DNA from: Lethocerus indicus
Lineage: Eukaryota; Arthropoda; Insecta; Hemiptera; Belostomatidae
NCBI GenBank assembly: GCA_019843655.1
Contig: JACDQD010000005.1
Span: forward strand, 5,917,575 to 5,981,574
Direction: 5' to 3'
DNA length: 64,000 nucleotides
Of this stretch, positions 11,855-25,369 are shown in pieces (within the stretch, counting starts at the first letter, position 1; each line of letters begins with the position of its first letter). Below the pieces are notes generated by a model that did not search any database, was not told where the DNA came from, and was given only the letters and a program-made list of their open reading frames with translations. A program made the translations under genes and the position numbers.

Positions 11855-13007
11855 CATATATTAGTAACTAATCAGCAATCAATTAACATTCTATGCTAAC
11901 GTGTGCACAGCCACGTGTACAATAACAATTATAAATGCAATTATAATATGCTAACTACTTAAACAGTATTGGAATAATTTATTATATTAAACTTAGAATT
12001 GTCTAATGTCTAAATGGGCTCAAATATAGCTGCTAAAGTGAATTTACTACATTCCGACCTGAGTAACGTCAGAGGATTAAAAGATAGCTTCATTCCAGGA
12101 TCCTTAAGAAATATTCTCATCCCTTTCCGGCGATTGAATTATCCTTAGGACAAAACGATTCAGAAATAGATATTAGAGCTGATTATTCAGGTTTTAGGAT
12201 TTACAATTATTGTGCCTGTTGTACAATTTGTCCCCGGATTTTTACTCACATACTCTGAAAAAATAATAACTCAGTTATTGAGTTTTGAAACACGTTTTGC
12301 GAACATTTTCTGTAATCTTTCGAAGGTTCCTGTAATTATCGGCGGGGCGGAAAATATAATAAAAATAAAGGTACAAAAAAAAGGCCAGATCTGAGCCCAT
12401 TTTTCAACTGAATCGTCACGCGATCACTTGCTTTCCTCCGTCCGCTGCAAATTATATTTACTTCGGGGCCGCGCGCGAGCGGGTTTTCAATATCATCAAT
12501 CAGGAGAATTTCGGTTTTCGGTCGGACCGGCGGCCGACAGGTAGACGGCAGGAGAAAACCAGTCTGTTTTTTAAAAACGGAGCGAGTGTTGAAATTACTT
12601 TTTGAAAAGTTTACGTCGCGAGAACGGAGCAGAGCGGTGACCGCATTTTACAGCAAACACTGAATTTAGCCGAAACTATTTCGGCGTCTACAAGTAGTAA
12701 GTCGCCTACGCGCTTGTCACACAAGTTGTATTTCTGGCCCCGAGTTAAATAATTGATAAAAGACGCAAATATTTGTCTAATAATTCCGACCTTTCGCCGG
12801 CAATAGGTTCGGCGTTGAGAGAATAAACAAGTTTCTGTTGACTGCCGCTCAATTTGGGCTCGATCAAATTCCCTCCCGCGAATTAAATATTCTAAATGTA
12901 GACTCGACCCTTTTCTGATCGTGACTTTTGCCCGGACGAACGGGGACTCTTAACAATTGATTAAACTATACCGAACACCATAATTATATGAAACTATGTC
13001 TATCGCA

Positions 13008-13414
13008 CAGTCTGGGGTTCCCAACCTTTTAGGTTTCGTGACGTTCTTTTCAATCTGAAAAATTCTATTATTGGGCAGCGGGGAAAATTAGTCATTTTCG
13101 CGAACTGGAGCAAAAATAGCATCGAATTTAAAATTAATATAAATTTGGTATACAAATGTATTAATAAAATATTCTGAAGTAATTTTTAAAAACGGTTTTT
13201 TGATGGGAATATATCAATCCTGATTTTCTTGGAGTCTGGAATCTTAATATATTGAATTAGCGAGGATATAATGAAGCAATTAAATAATTTTTTCAGAACT
13301 TTGTGGAAGAATTTATCAAGTGCATTACTGGCAATTGATTCTGGCCTATAATCATTATATTATAACTTGACCGTATTCTGTAACTTTTGCCACGCCACAG
13401 GTTGAGAACCGCTG
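13008..13414. mobile_element. hAT-like non-autonomous element (MITE)
   Basis: The left end CAGTCTGGGGTTCCCAACCT and the right end AGGTTGAGAACCGCTG form imperfect terminal inverted repeats of the 'CAG..GTTCCCAACC' style typical of hAT elements. It is 407 bp with no transposase frame. No convincing 8-bp target duplication remains, so it looks old. Confidence 0.6.
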
Positions 13415-14258
13415 ATCTAATGGACCTAGTAATCAACTTTTATTTTCAATCGAGGAGTCATTGACAAATTTTCGCCATACAGTAAAATGCACGAGAATTA
13501 AGTGTAGAAGTAAAGATAAAGTGAAGAAGTAATTCTTTGTATATTATCGTAAGATGATATCCCACATTGACTCCTGAATTGAATTTTCACAGTGATCAGA
13601 ACTATTGCTAAATTAACATGAAACATTGTTACTTTATACTGAAACTAACTAATCGGTTATTATAATTCTAATACTTTTTCTATGACGAATACTACGAGAC
13701 AGGTCTGGAAACAAATTGAATTCTTTAAGTATCTACGCAGTAAATTTTCTAGTTCTAAAATTCTAAATAAAATTAAGAGCTAATAAAAAGTTGATATAGT
13801 TTAAAGTAGAAAAAAGTTGCCTTCGTTGTTCCAGTTTATTTTCATCTGGAAAGCTTCCAATATCCAGTCGGTTCTGCGGAGGCCCCGGTTCGTCTCCTAA
13901 ATATAACGCTGTTAGGAGAGATCAAAGTTACTTTTATTAGCATAACAGGAATGGTCACCCCGACGATGAGATACGCTCTCGGGGTACGGGACATGATTTA
14001 TTGTGTTCGAACATTTGCCGGTAATTGCTCGGGGTAAATGCATGCTTGGAATTTTGATATACTCACGGCGGTAATTTGCATTGCTAATATGTGCGGACGA
14101 CTCTTAAAGATCGTGGACGCGGTTAATTATACCATTGCGGATCGGTATGGGGGACATAATTGCGTATGCACCGGGCGGTCCCGTCCTAGCGGCCGCATTG
14201 ACGATGTATGGAATTGGATTTACTTTTTTTGTTTCCTTTCGAAAGATATAAAATTTAC

Positions 14259-14333
14259 CTGTTTGACGTTGTGGCGAAGTAGGACGTACTTGAGGTCGCT
14301 CGAGGCTTGAAACCATTTAACGTTCAAATGTCT
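14259..14333 (-). CDS. DPP-like gene, propeller exon (SSDLKYVLL)
   Basis: Exactly 25 codons in phase 0: RHLNVKWFQASSDLKYVLLR followed by HNVKQ. The acceptor is TGTGCAG and the donor GTAAAT. The segment matches the 'ispD.kyvLl.ynv.q' strand of blade 1 that precedes the conserved Arg-His in S9B proteins. The exon is too short to stand out as an ORF; it is supported because it joins the NHTI end of the previous exon and the VFRHTF start of the next in frame. Confidence 0.92.
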
Positions 14334-17300
14334 CTGCACAAAACACAAACAAATTAGAACAGTAGAAGGTGTTGAAGTCTCAACTTGCGTTCCCGTTTGT
14401 TCCTGCCTTGGGACGTCGCCCGCTCCGCCGCACTACACCGGGACCTGTAAAACTCTGGCTGGACATTTTTTAGTTAGTTGCACACATACACTAAAAATCG
14501 AACCTTTATCAACGGAATTTGGATACGGCCCCGGAAGAAAGAAACTACAAATCGGTCTAAACGTTTTACTTGAATTTCAGTTCAACGCTTACTTTGAAAT
14601 TCACAGTCGAATGAGGTTTGGAAGGACGTTTCTGAAACATTTTCAAGAACCGTACGAATATTGGCTAGTAGTGAGTATATCGCAAGGGTTGGGCTGTTAA
14701 TTTTCTTCAGTCCCAACGTTGATTACAGGCCGCAAAATAACGTTTCAATAGTAACATATTAATTTCTAATTTTAATTCGATTTTTGTTCGTATCTAATTT
14801 TCGGGTTCATACTTAGAGTGAAACGTATCCTTCTTCCGTATTCAGTGTCAAAAGTTTGACCGGCCAATTAATTCGCGCGCTATTGAAGTAAATTAAAAAA
14901 CTTTCAAACTTATTACGGTCTATATTAATTTCGCCGAAAACGATTGTAAATAAACGGCTCAATTATGTTCGGTGTGTTATCATTAACTATGGCCGTCCCC
15001 TTGCAGCCCACCGAGCTACCAACAAAGACAAACAGGAAAGTGGGAAACCCCCGCCGGCCCAGTATAATTAAACCCGGAGAGAGTCGGGCCGGAATATACA
15101 TTTTCGTAAAAATTAGCGCCCTTATATTTATACCGCCTATAATTTTACACGACCGTACAACAAATGACCGTCTTCGAGAGGGATAGGCCGTTCGGAACAT
15201 ACTATTAGGGCTAAGATCATTATTTTTATCACATTCAAGATTTTCCTTGATTTGACAAAATTTAGATCAAATAGAGAGAAATCCGTATTAGCGGCAATAT
15301 TAAGCGATTGAAAATGCAAGTGGTCTAAGTCTAGTAACTCTTATTAGGTATTGATGTTGGGTTTACGACACTTTTGATGGAATCACTCTGAAGTGAATTG
15401 TACAACTTGCGTATAATTTAATTAATAAAACGATAATTATTTCATAAAATTATATTTTGAATTGCTCGCAGCAAAATAAAGGCGAGGAATGGATGATATT
15501 CGATTTTTAGGTTGACTTCGGACCGATTATCGGCCCGTGTAAAACTTTTCTCGGTGTACTGGAAAGTGTACGCTTAAATGCGTTTAAAGTTAGTTGGGGG
15601 GTTGGTTGTTAAAGGGGGTCGGCAGGGGGTGATGGAAACGATTTCCTCCGGCCGGGTAAATGAAGTTGTCCCGATGGACACTTAACGCGCTACAAAGCGC
15701 GCGCTAACATTCCCAACGGAAATTGGATTTAAGGGTTTTCGGACGTGGCGCAGATGAATTTCAAGCATTTTCTTTTTTTAAACCGTCCGTCCCGTATTGC
15801 ACGAAAAGAGCGCGTTATTAATTTCTACTTTAACCAAAGAACGGAGACCTCATTACCGGCGTGTAGGGACCCAGCCTCAAGTTTTAATGACGCCTAATAG
15901 AGAAAAGAGCGAATATTTAACACATGGTTTCGTACTCTATTTTACTGCAGACATAAGTTAAACGATCGACAAATATATATATACAAATATGAATAATGAC
16001 CCGTGAAAGAGCACTTGGTCTAATTTTTACAACGTCAAATTATTTCAACTGTAGCTCTAGTCACAAAAAAAATGTGGACATGCGTTCCGTATCCAACCAA
16101 CTGGGCGCAAGACTCGTTTCCAATTTTGCTAGAAAGTGTAAAAGCGCGGAAAATTGTGTCGGAGGCAAAGGAGACCACGATTACAGAAAGAAGGTCTACC
16201 GACGGGCCAAATAAAAGGGCCGAATCGGAATTTACAAGACGTGCAGGAAATAATGCTATTTGATGTTATATCTGCTTGAACTTTACTGTGGCACTTTCCG
16301 AAGTAGACGCTCAGGGAAGTAGACGTACGATATGTTTGCCTGGAAAACTTCGGCAACGGAATCAACTGTTTTCCTCTTATGATTAGAATAGAAACTTTTC
16401 ACAATCTAATTTTGTGGACACGTGGAAACTTTGCAATAGTTACTGACGCTCGTCCCTTTTGGACAGCGATTGTTGGTTTTACAAATTCTAAGCCCCGAGG
16501 TTAAATCAATATTTATTTAATTTGTCATATTTCTTGGACCATAAACGCCGACAGAAAACGTAGCGCTAATTGAGAGCGTTTAAACGCTCGCCTAGAAGAG
16601 GCGATTTATAATTTATTCGTGAAGAACACTTCGTGTGAATCCGTTCTATTGTTTTGTAGCGGCGTCTGGCCGGTTTTAGGAAAGGTAATTAGGGGAATTT
16701 GTTAAAGGGCCCGTTAAAACTAAAGTCATTAAAGATGTGCTCTGTCGAGGTTGTTGGACTAATTAACGATAAAGCAGTTTTTCCGGCACTCTTTCCCTTT
16801 TTTAGTACTCTTTTTTTGGTTTAAAAAAAGAATTGAAGGCAAAAAAAAGAGACGTTATTGAATTACCTAACGCAATGTACGACTCTGGGACTATAACCTG
16901 CTCTGAATCAATACACTTTAAAACAGTAACAAATTAATTTATAAATTTCCGTGAGCTATAATTCCGAAATTATATACCATTAAAGATATAAAATTAACCA
17001 ATTTTATATGGTAGACGTAATAGCTGCCGATGTGCACCTCTGCAATTAAATGAGCTATATTTCCTTCTATCGACTATCAAACGATATCAGGACAATATCA
17101 GGACTAAACAACGACTATATCAGGAAAATACAAAGAAGAAGGGGAGTAAATCAAAATTCCAACGAGAAGAGCTTCAAACCAGTACATTCACTGGTAGGAG
17201 AATGGAGGTTTAATTCTTATAATGAAATCTTCATCAGAAGAAAAATGAGAAAGCAAAAAGAGAGGGAGTACGCAGGACTGTTTTTTCCATTCCACATCCA

Positions 17301-17616
17301 TTCCGATTTACGGTTCGACTCAAAGGTTTTCTCACCGTTGGAATCGTCATATTCTCTTCAACGATCGTAAACAAGTAGTATTTTATTTCAAATTCAGCCG
17401 ATAAACGTTTGTCTACATCGAGTGGGGAATGCTCAGTTCGATGGTAAAGGGTTTGGGGGAGGCAGGTGGGAGTTGATGCAAGAAAGTGCTGACACAGTGC
17501 CCCTGCGGTTGCCTGCTCTGTTCCCTAAGCACTCCCCAAGTACACCGCGCATACGCCCCAACATCACTCCGCTATTCCCGCTCAGTGCTCATTTGCATTT
17601 TAACCTTTAAAGGTTT

Positions 17617-17640
17617 AGGAGGAGGAGGAGGAGGAGGAGG
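17617..17640 (+). repeat. (GGA)8 microsatellite
   Basis: Eight GGA triplets directly visible. Confidence 0.9.
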
Positions 17641-20600
17641 ATTGAGTGCGAGAGTAGATCGATCCTTTCGGGTTTTCGGTGTTTCAGTGTTGGGAGGTCT
17701 TTAAATAGACTCGCCGGCTCCCCCACCCTTCAACCCTCCCTCCGCCCACTCCTTGCAGGGGTTTCCCTTTATAGCCGGGCGTCACGCAGTTCTGGGGGGG
17801 GGAAGGTCCGATTTTTGAAAGTCTTCCAAAGATTTTAACAGCAGATTGTAAAACTGCGATAAGCGCTGTATAAGTCGTGGGGCCCAGATTTTTATCCTTC
17901 AAATTACAGCCTGTCTCGGCGGACCTCCTCTTGCTGTAATCTTAATTTCCCGTCCTTATCCCATTCACTTTATACCCTCCTTCAGAGAACTTTATAAACC
18001 TACCGTATAAAACGCTACCCATCTATTCGGAAAGTGAAATAATCTTGTTTACATTCGCACCGAAGAATTATCCTCATACGAAATTATAAACCCAATTTTG
18101 TATGCCCTACACCGAATTATTAATGAACTAAAATTAAATATGTAATGAGCTATGCAGAACACATGGTTGTGATGTTTTAGGAACATAAACACTGCCAGCA
18201 TAAATATAAATGGGAGGTAATAGAAATTTTAATTTTGATGCATACTGCTATTTTAACAAAATAAAAATGTATTCTTGTTTGGAGTTATTGAATTGAAAGT
18301 AGTTCTGGACAGTTGTTTAGATTGATAAAACCAGGAATTTAGTCGGGCTGAAAGGGTAGGCAGCACGCCGGACCGGCAAGTATTTCGGGTTTAGCATTCC
18401 GCTGCCCCGTACTACTGTACTATCCGCGTGAAATCAAAACCGAATAATTTATTTTTTCTTTTTCTCGCGTTGTTCTTTTTTCACGTTCGATTTGAAATTT
18501 ATTTACTTCATTTATTAGCATTCGCTGGTTACTATTCAGAGTTAACTAATTTACGACATATGATACGGAATATGAATAACATTATTTTTTTAAATTGTTG
18601 AATGCATTGCTGTAGTTTATTGAATATTAGATCAATTAAAACATACAAATATCGGATATAATCACTAATTGAACCACTAAATATCCAATAAGCCATGTTA
18701 GAGTTGAACGCCACCAAAGTCATTCCAATAAAAGGTACCCAGATGCCACTCTGTATATTTATTTATATTTATTATTACACGACTCACTAATGTTCAGTAT
18801 ATATGAAGGGTACTTCAGTACTGGATGATCGTTATACACTCGAATACAATGCAACCTCGGAGCTAAAATTTGAGCGTTAGCCAATGCAATATTCGTCAAT
18901 GGGACGTACAGTGCAAGAGGGGAAACCCCCCTACATTCTCATTCTTTTGAAGAAATTTCCATAAAACGAGGAAGTTCATTCCTCATCCTTTTTCCCCTTC
19001 TTTACTGCCCACCAGGAAAATTGACGGAAAATATATCAAGGGAGACGGTCCACTTGAATACACAGCATCCGAGTCGAAGGATCATTGAATATTGATCCTC
19101 CTTAAAAACACTAAGATAATCGGAAGTTGGACACCCGCAACTGCAACTAAGTCCATTCTAGCCTCATCGTACACTTGTTTTCTGAATATCATTCGGTATG
19201 ATTATGTCGATAAAATGGGGTGTAGACCCCATGTCATTATTTTTTAAAATATCTAGTAGATTGATTTAGTTGTTAGTATAATTTTTCATGAAATGCCTGA
19301 AGATATTGGAGAAAATGAAGTAAATATTGATAACCATTATATATTTACTGGGAAAATTCACATAAAAACTATTATCTTCTTTAAAATAAAACATGTTTTA
19401 AATATGTAATCACATATTTTTATCCATGTCTACCTGAGGAATTAAATGTTTTTTAGCACACTACTAAATGTTTAAATCATGAAGTGAAATGAATAATATG
19501 AAGTTTGTTTGAAATAGTTTATTCTCTATGAATTATTCCTGAGCATTATTTTGTCCCCATTATTTAAGGTGGAAAACAACATCCGAAACCTCAAACTTTC
19601 CGGACATGTTGGATTTGACAGCTTACATGATAAGCTTGTTAATAAATCAGTCTCGAATGGATTTATTTTTAACATACTGGTGAAAACCATCCCACCCGGG
19701 GTGGAGGAAACACGCTGGCGGAAATGCCTTTCGCGAATTTTGACGGCCAAGGTCTTCAGTGACGTTCGGCCTCCAAACGGCGGCTGGGCCTGGAGAAGAA
19801 TTGAGAAGGAAGTAATTTGGAAAGGGCCGGATTGCGGAGGCCATAAAGAAACCGTAATTGGTGGAGTAATGAGAGGGGTTTGTGTGCCGTGTCCGCCGGC
19901 AATTATTCAGATGTGTCCCCCGCCCCCACCCACACTATCTGCAATAGTGAACAACTCGTGACCCCTCACTTTGTCCCTCCCTAACGTTTTGTCCGGCAAG
20001 GCGCCGGTAAAAATTCGGCCCCGAAAAGTAGATTAAGATTGGAGCGTACCAATAAAATCGGATTGCCCCAGAAACTGCATTCAAAGTGCTCTATATAAGA
20101 TTTAATTAGGTTGTTCCAATTCCTTCATCCCAGGTTTCTAGCGGGGCTTGAAAAATCTCTGGTACCTTACAGGACAAAAATAAAAAAACCTTTTCATCGC
20201 GGGCTCGTTCCCCCCAACAGCAGGATGTTGGGATGTAGACGCGCGTACCGGAGCAGAGAATGGAGAATTGTATCGAATATCGCGGAAAGTGAGTTTCGTA
20301 ATAAAGTTATACCCGGGCGCTTCTTCCCGACGATTGGGCCCTATCCGGTTTCTTCCTCTTGTCATCGCCAGTAGCGTTCTGTCGTCAAATTAATAAAGAG
20401 GGTAAATGGACGAGACAGTTTCGTGCTGTCCGTAAATCTCCTTCGGTCGTAACAATCTTAGGCCTCGATATTGGAATATTGGTTTCCGTGGCAGAACCCG
20501 AATAGTGTGACGGGACGCTATCCGGGCAGATTACCTCGTAATTCCGTTTTGTTAATAAAATTATTATTAATCCCAACTCCCGCCCCCCACTCAAATAAGA

Positions 20601-20654
20601 CAAACAAATACCTTAAAAACACAATAACATGACACGCATATACAGACACACGAC

Positions 20655-20845
20655 AAACAGACAACCACCACAGTACAAGTGACAGTGACAGTGCAGTGAG
20701 GATGCCCAAAAAACATCCAAAGTGCCAACACCGCTACTGAAGATGGCGAGCAGCCGAAACCGGTCGACCAAACCAGCGAGAGGAGACAGAAACACACGAA
20801 ATGTACGGTTTTCCAACCCCTCGCAGACCACAAAACAGGTACATT
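20655..20845 (+). mobile_element. Ribozyme-bearing dispersed repeat, copy A
   Basis: This copy carries the most family-wide sequence: ACAAACAGACAACCACCACA, GTGACAGTGCAGTGAGGATG, the hammerhead-like core CTGAAGA-TGGC-GAGCA-GCC-GAAA (20737-20759) and CCGGTC. A tail follows: CAAACCAGCGAGAGGAGACA, CGAAATGTACGG and CCAACCCCTCGCAGACCACA. The tail matches the antisense copy at 41155-41228 over about 75 bp. The sequence after the cleavage triplet (GACC) no longer pairs with the CGCTA upstream of the core, so this ribozyme is probably inactive. Confidence 0.78.
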
Positions 20846-22979
20846 AAACTTTTTGAACCCCATTTAATATCACGGAACTAGCTCGGGGGATATATTTTAC
20901 GTTTTTACTGTGACATACAATGTTAATGTAATTCGCGTTCCGGCGGCATTGTGTTATAAAGTTGGACCGGGTTAATTAAATCGGTGTAAAACTGGGGGTG
21001 ATATCGAGCGGTGTAAGTGCTAAGTCGGGCGGCGGTGATTATCCAGGGGAGGTCAAGGCGAGACTGGAAATGGGACCCTTCGTGCTTCCTCCCGGCCCCG
21101 AATCAAGATCTCCCATATATCATTGGGAAGACTTCAGCTTTATCATTTTGCAGCGGACCCGGCCCGATTGGAAATCCCGTTTCGTTCAAATCGAAATTTT
21201 ATCGCCTCTCATTTGGTTCAAATCCACATTCGGTTAAAAAACAATTTATCCACATAATGACCGCCTTATCTACATAATTATTTTGCATTTTGATATACTA
21301 AATTCAACCTTATTATCTGTTCTAAATTAGTAAACTGTCATCGGATCCATATCTGCCGTCAGGAACACTAGGAACATGCTCCCGATTAACGCGCGTTATT
21401 CGTGCAATATCATCCGATAAAATTGTAGTTTGTGTTACCTCCGATATTTGTGTTGACCCGAATAAAGTTTACTGTACGGTTGTAGAAGGATTAATTTGAA
21501 TTCGCTAGTTCAACGCGAATTCTGACTTTTTTTCGACCTCTGGATTCAACCCAGTGACAATCAAAATGATGTAACGCGAAGGCCTGAGGCTAGACAGTAA
21601 TCGTGAAGAAATGTCTCTTAAAAACTAAATGTTGAATGTTCCGTTGAAATTATAGAATCCTACAAATGAGCTTGGAGAAAAATCATCGGAATTGTAAAAT
21701 AAAATCTTTTTCGTTTCGATTATTATATCGGAATATTGTTCAATATTTTACTGAAGTATGCGAAACACAGTTGGTTTGATAAATTTGCTTAAATAAGATT
21801 TGTCGACAAATTTCGAGTCAACCAAGAGACTATGTTTGCGAGTTAAATAAAAGTAAATCTCAGTTTTGTTTTTTGGCGAATAAACACGTAATTCAATTAT
21901 GTTAATAGCGGCGTAAATAAATAGAATTACCAACCCCGAAGGCGATTTTCCTAAGCGACATTTAGCGTTCTTACTGGCGCTGTCTTTCAGGGCCCAGACC
22001 GTAACCTTGTTTAACCCGAACGGGGACATTCAAATAAGGGTGACCGATTTTCGGTTAATTCTACGGGAAAGGAGTAGGGGAGGCCGGCCGGCCAGCGTTT
22101 AAAACTCGGCCTTAAATTTGGTCTAAGAGGTTTGAGGGGGTGGTGGTATTAGATAAGGGCCCTTCACTCACTAACTGACCCAAAATGGCACATTCGCGTG
22201 TCAATACCCCTGGGACCTGTGTTCGGGCCGAAATATATGCAGCCAGATCTTGTTTGAGATAGCCACGCTCATTCGCGGATATTAGGAGGATGGTGCCAAG
22301 GTTTAAGGCCCGACATTACCCGCCGCCGGTACGGAGAGATATCGGTATAAAGATTTACGATAAGCAGAACTCCGGTGATAAAACCCGTCAAATTTAATAT
22401 ACGCCCTAGAGCGAACGGTACTGAAAAAAAAGACTTATATTTTTCCCGAAACTGAAGAGAAAAAATATAAAAATGGCCGTCGTGAGGGACTAACTGAGGA
22501 ACATTCCCTTATATAGCGGGAACCATAACATATAATAACATTGGAAAATAATTTTACGGTTTATTAGTATTGGATTTATGAGTTTGGTAAGGTACAATAC
22601 TTAAAATGCTGTGTCCGGGCATGGGATTAAAAGGAAAACAATTTGAATTCTAAGAAAAATTGAAATTGAAGGGACGAACATTTAAATTGTTTAACACAAA
22701 CTATAAAATTTTCGAAAATAAATTAGTAGAATATTAATTTTTAAATGCAGGATCAATGTATGTATTTCTTTGGATGAGAAAACTAATTAAAGTATAATTA
22801 AATATAAAATATAAAAGAAAATGGATAAATGATTGGTTATGGCGGGTGGAAAGGTGTACATAGATTGCATTATGGTGGAGTAGTGAAGTGGACGTCGCCT
22901 CCGGTGTAACTGCTTCCTGTGGGCGGGCCCTGTAATTAGGTGAATTAGGGGTATTGGGTATCTATGGGCAACTACTTAC

Positions 22980-23291
22980 GATCGTGTGATTGGCGACGAG
23001 CTGGGTGACGTTGTCGGATGTGGTATTGTAAACTGAGAGTCCGCCGTCATCGGCCTGGAATATGAAGTGGGCCGGGGATATCCAGGCCGGCGGCAGCCTG
23101 TCCGGCGTGAGGTCCGCCTGCAGGTACTCCTGCAGGACCATCCTCCGACCCGACCAGTAGAGCAGCTCGTCCACCCAGCCGAGGGTGTGGATAGCCACCA
23201 GGATGCCGGCGATAACCGCCGCTATCACCAGCAGAGAGAACACCACGCTCCTCCAGTTCCTTCCCTCCCCGCCGCCCGGGTACACCAGCTC
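22980..23291 (-). CDS. DPP-like gene, transmembrane and propeller-entry exon
   Basis: This exon has 104 codons, phase 0 at both ends, with a GTAAGT donor. It begins ELVYPGGGEGRNWRS, the juxtamembrane signature of DPP6/DPP10-type proteins. A single hydrophobic helix follows (exon residues 16-39, VVFSLLVIAAVIAGILVAIH). The ectodomain then starts with GRRMVLQEYL, matching the family's 'grrl-leeyl' segment, and the first propeller strand WISPAHFIFQADDGGLSVYN. Three N-glycosylation sequons are visible (NTT, NVT, NHT). Arg and Trp before the helix agree with a cytoplasmic N-terminus. The acceptor GTGGCCAG has a poor pyrimidine tract, but the start is fixed by family fit and by phase with the exon at 33015. 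Confidence 0.93.
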
Positions 23292-25369
23292 CTGGCCACT
23301 CTTATTTATAATTCACTCAATATTGCGTTTTGGCGTCTCAAATAGGGGCCGGGGGAACACCAAAATTCGAGGACGGGACTGCCATTTCGGTTAACGTACA
23401 AAAATGAGCTTCGTTCGATTATATCCGCGAAACTGATAGGCTTAGCCTCTTTAAAATCCAGAAATTATGTTAAATATAAAACACGAATTCCGACGTAGAA
23501 TTCTAAATGCAAGATAGAGGACCGAGAATAAAGCCATGACCACACAAATTTTACATGAATCGAGTATTCTTTAAAATTTTCAGGGTATTCGTTACAACCT
23601 GCAATTCACTGAATGCCTGACGGCTCAATACCGAGAATTATCCAGACAAAATAGCGCCTCAAATAGAGTTATTGAGGTAACGAGTGAACAAAGTGATTGG
23701 AGTAGCAGGGCATCGTTGGTCAGAATTTACAAAACAGAGTCAGCAATTTCGTTGTTACTTACCTAAATTTCTCCGTCTAAGACGCAGTAACTACTGACCC
23801 TCTTATGAAAATTCTACCGACGGCTGGGAAAATCGGAACTCGTTTCAATTACGAACGTCGGTCAACGTAACTGTTGTGTGACATATCAGAGCCTACGCAT
23901 TATTGGAATTATTGCCGACAATGCAGAATTTAAGCGCAGCCGTGAAGCTCGTATTTTCGTGTTCCCTGCCGGTAGATTGCAAGCAGAACAGTTAGTTAAT
24001 TTGTCATCAGAAAGGCTACATCGTGTCAGTCACTACGAGGCTACCGCATGCCATCATCCTCCGGCGTTAGCGTCCCCCCTCTCTGCGATATCAACCGACT
24101 CCCATCCGTCTCCCTTCCATCAGAAATCCTACCATATTAATCGGAGCCAGTTTGGGAAAGGGTAAGTTACCATAAATGAACAATTACCTACTCGAATTTC
24201 CATCAATCAAGTTTTAACTTTAAAGCTTTCAAACTTCACTTATATCGGTACAATGAAAAAAAAATTCAATTTAAGATATTTATTGAGCATCACCAAGAAA
24301 ATTGAAAATTAGGATGTATGAGTAGGTCATTTCATAGGTATTTAGTCTACTCTATTTGGTTATAAGACTATGTTCGTCGTGTTATGAATTAATCGATTTC
24401 ATTTCCAAATTAAATTCCAAAAAAAATATAATAATTGATTATAACGAATTTATATTAACGAAATAAATTGCTTTTAAAGCGCACTATTCCCTTGGTGAAC
24501 ACCGTCTCAATTTATTGGACAGTATCGATTTTATAGTAGGGGACCCGTCCAGTCAGAATGAGTAATAATTCGGGCGGATTAATTCTGCTAATTTTCCGGA
24601 GTGGAGGGCCCTCTATAAGTCGAGAGGCCCCCGCCGGCCCATAGTGGGAGGGCGGAAGGCGTTTAATTTTGCGGTTCCCCGTAGGCAATTAATCGTGAAT
24701 GGCCCCCAGGCCGCCACACAGAGAGGGGACAAGCTTATAACCGGACACACTACGTTACCTGTGAATGGCCCCGTTCTGCCACTAATATGAAATTGCACGC
24801 GCATAGCACTGCCAATTATATTTTAAATTGCGGGGTTTTTTCTTTATACCGAATAGCCGACAAAGGCGGTTTATGGTCCAGCGTTTAGTCGATTGTATTT
24901 TTCGCTAAATCGCGCTTGTGGCCAACAACCGACAGGACAGAAGCTCTCTAAGGAGGAGGAGGAGGAATAGATAAGCCTACAGTCGATTTTCTTGTATACA
25001 AAATATGTGTCGAACATTTATTTGGTGGATTAGTACTGGCGTCGCATTTTCCGGTACTCTATCAAATTGAGCGTTCCGGTCCGATCGAGCATTTGTTCAC
25101 GAAGCTGCCCCAAAAAAGCGGAGCACTCGCTCTTGGCCGTTATTTTCGCGTAGACAGAGCTTTGAAAAGCGTCCCGAATATGAAAGAAATCGCGAAAAGA
25201 AAACGCAAAGCGCAAAAGGCCGTTAGTCTGCACTACGCTATGGAAGTTATCCTTATTACATTTAGCAAAATTAATTTTGTAAAAAGACGCTTCAGTTGTC
25301 CCGTAATATTAACGCTGTTTCGAGTTTCCGTCTCACCGGCGAGTTCACTCGACACCGGCCTTCAATCAA

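Larger units (their letters stand above)
10114..14258 (-). other. Intron of about 4.1 kb
   Basis: No coding exon recognised. It contains a perfect 21-bp palindrome (11834-11854) and a hAT-like non-autonomous element (13008-13414). Otherwise AT-rich and featureless. Confidence 0.7.
14334..22979 (-). other. Intron of about 8.6 kb
   Basis: No coding exon recognised. It contains a (GGA)n tract at 17617-17640 and a ribozyme-bearing repeat copy at 20655-20845. Short frames such as 19551-19961 show no family resemblance and no consistent coding signal. Confidence 0.65.

Noticed and set aside
19551..19961. Frame containing PPNGGWAW, recalling the PPDGGWGW of monocarboxylate transporters
   Set aside because: The match is eight residues only, with no membrane segments around it.
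23755..23800. Minus-strand GTAAGT donor just upstream of the transmembrane exon
   Set aside because: The frame needed for a phase-0 junction ends in TAG.
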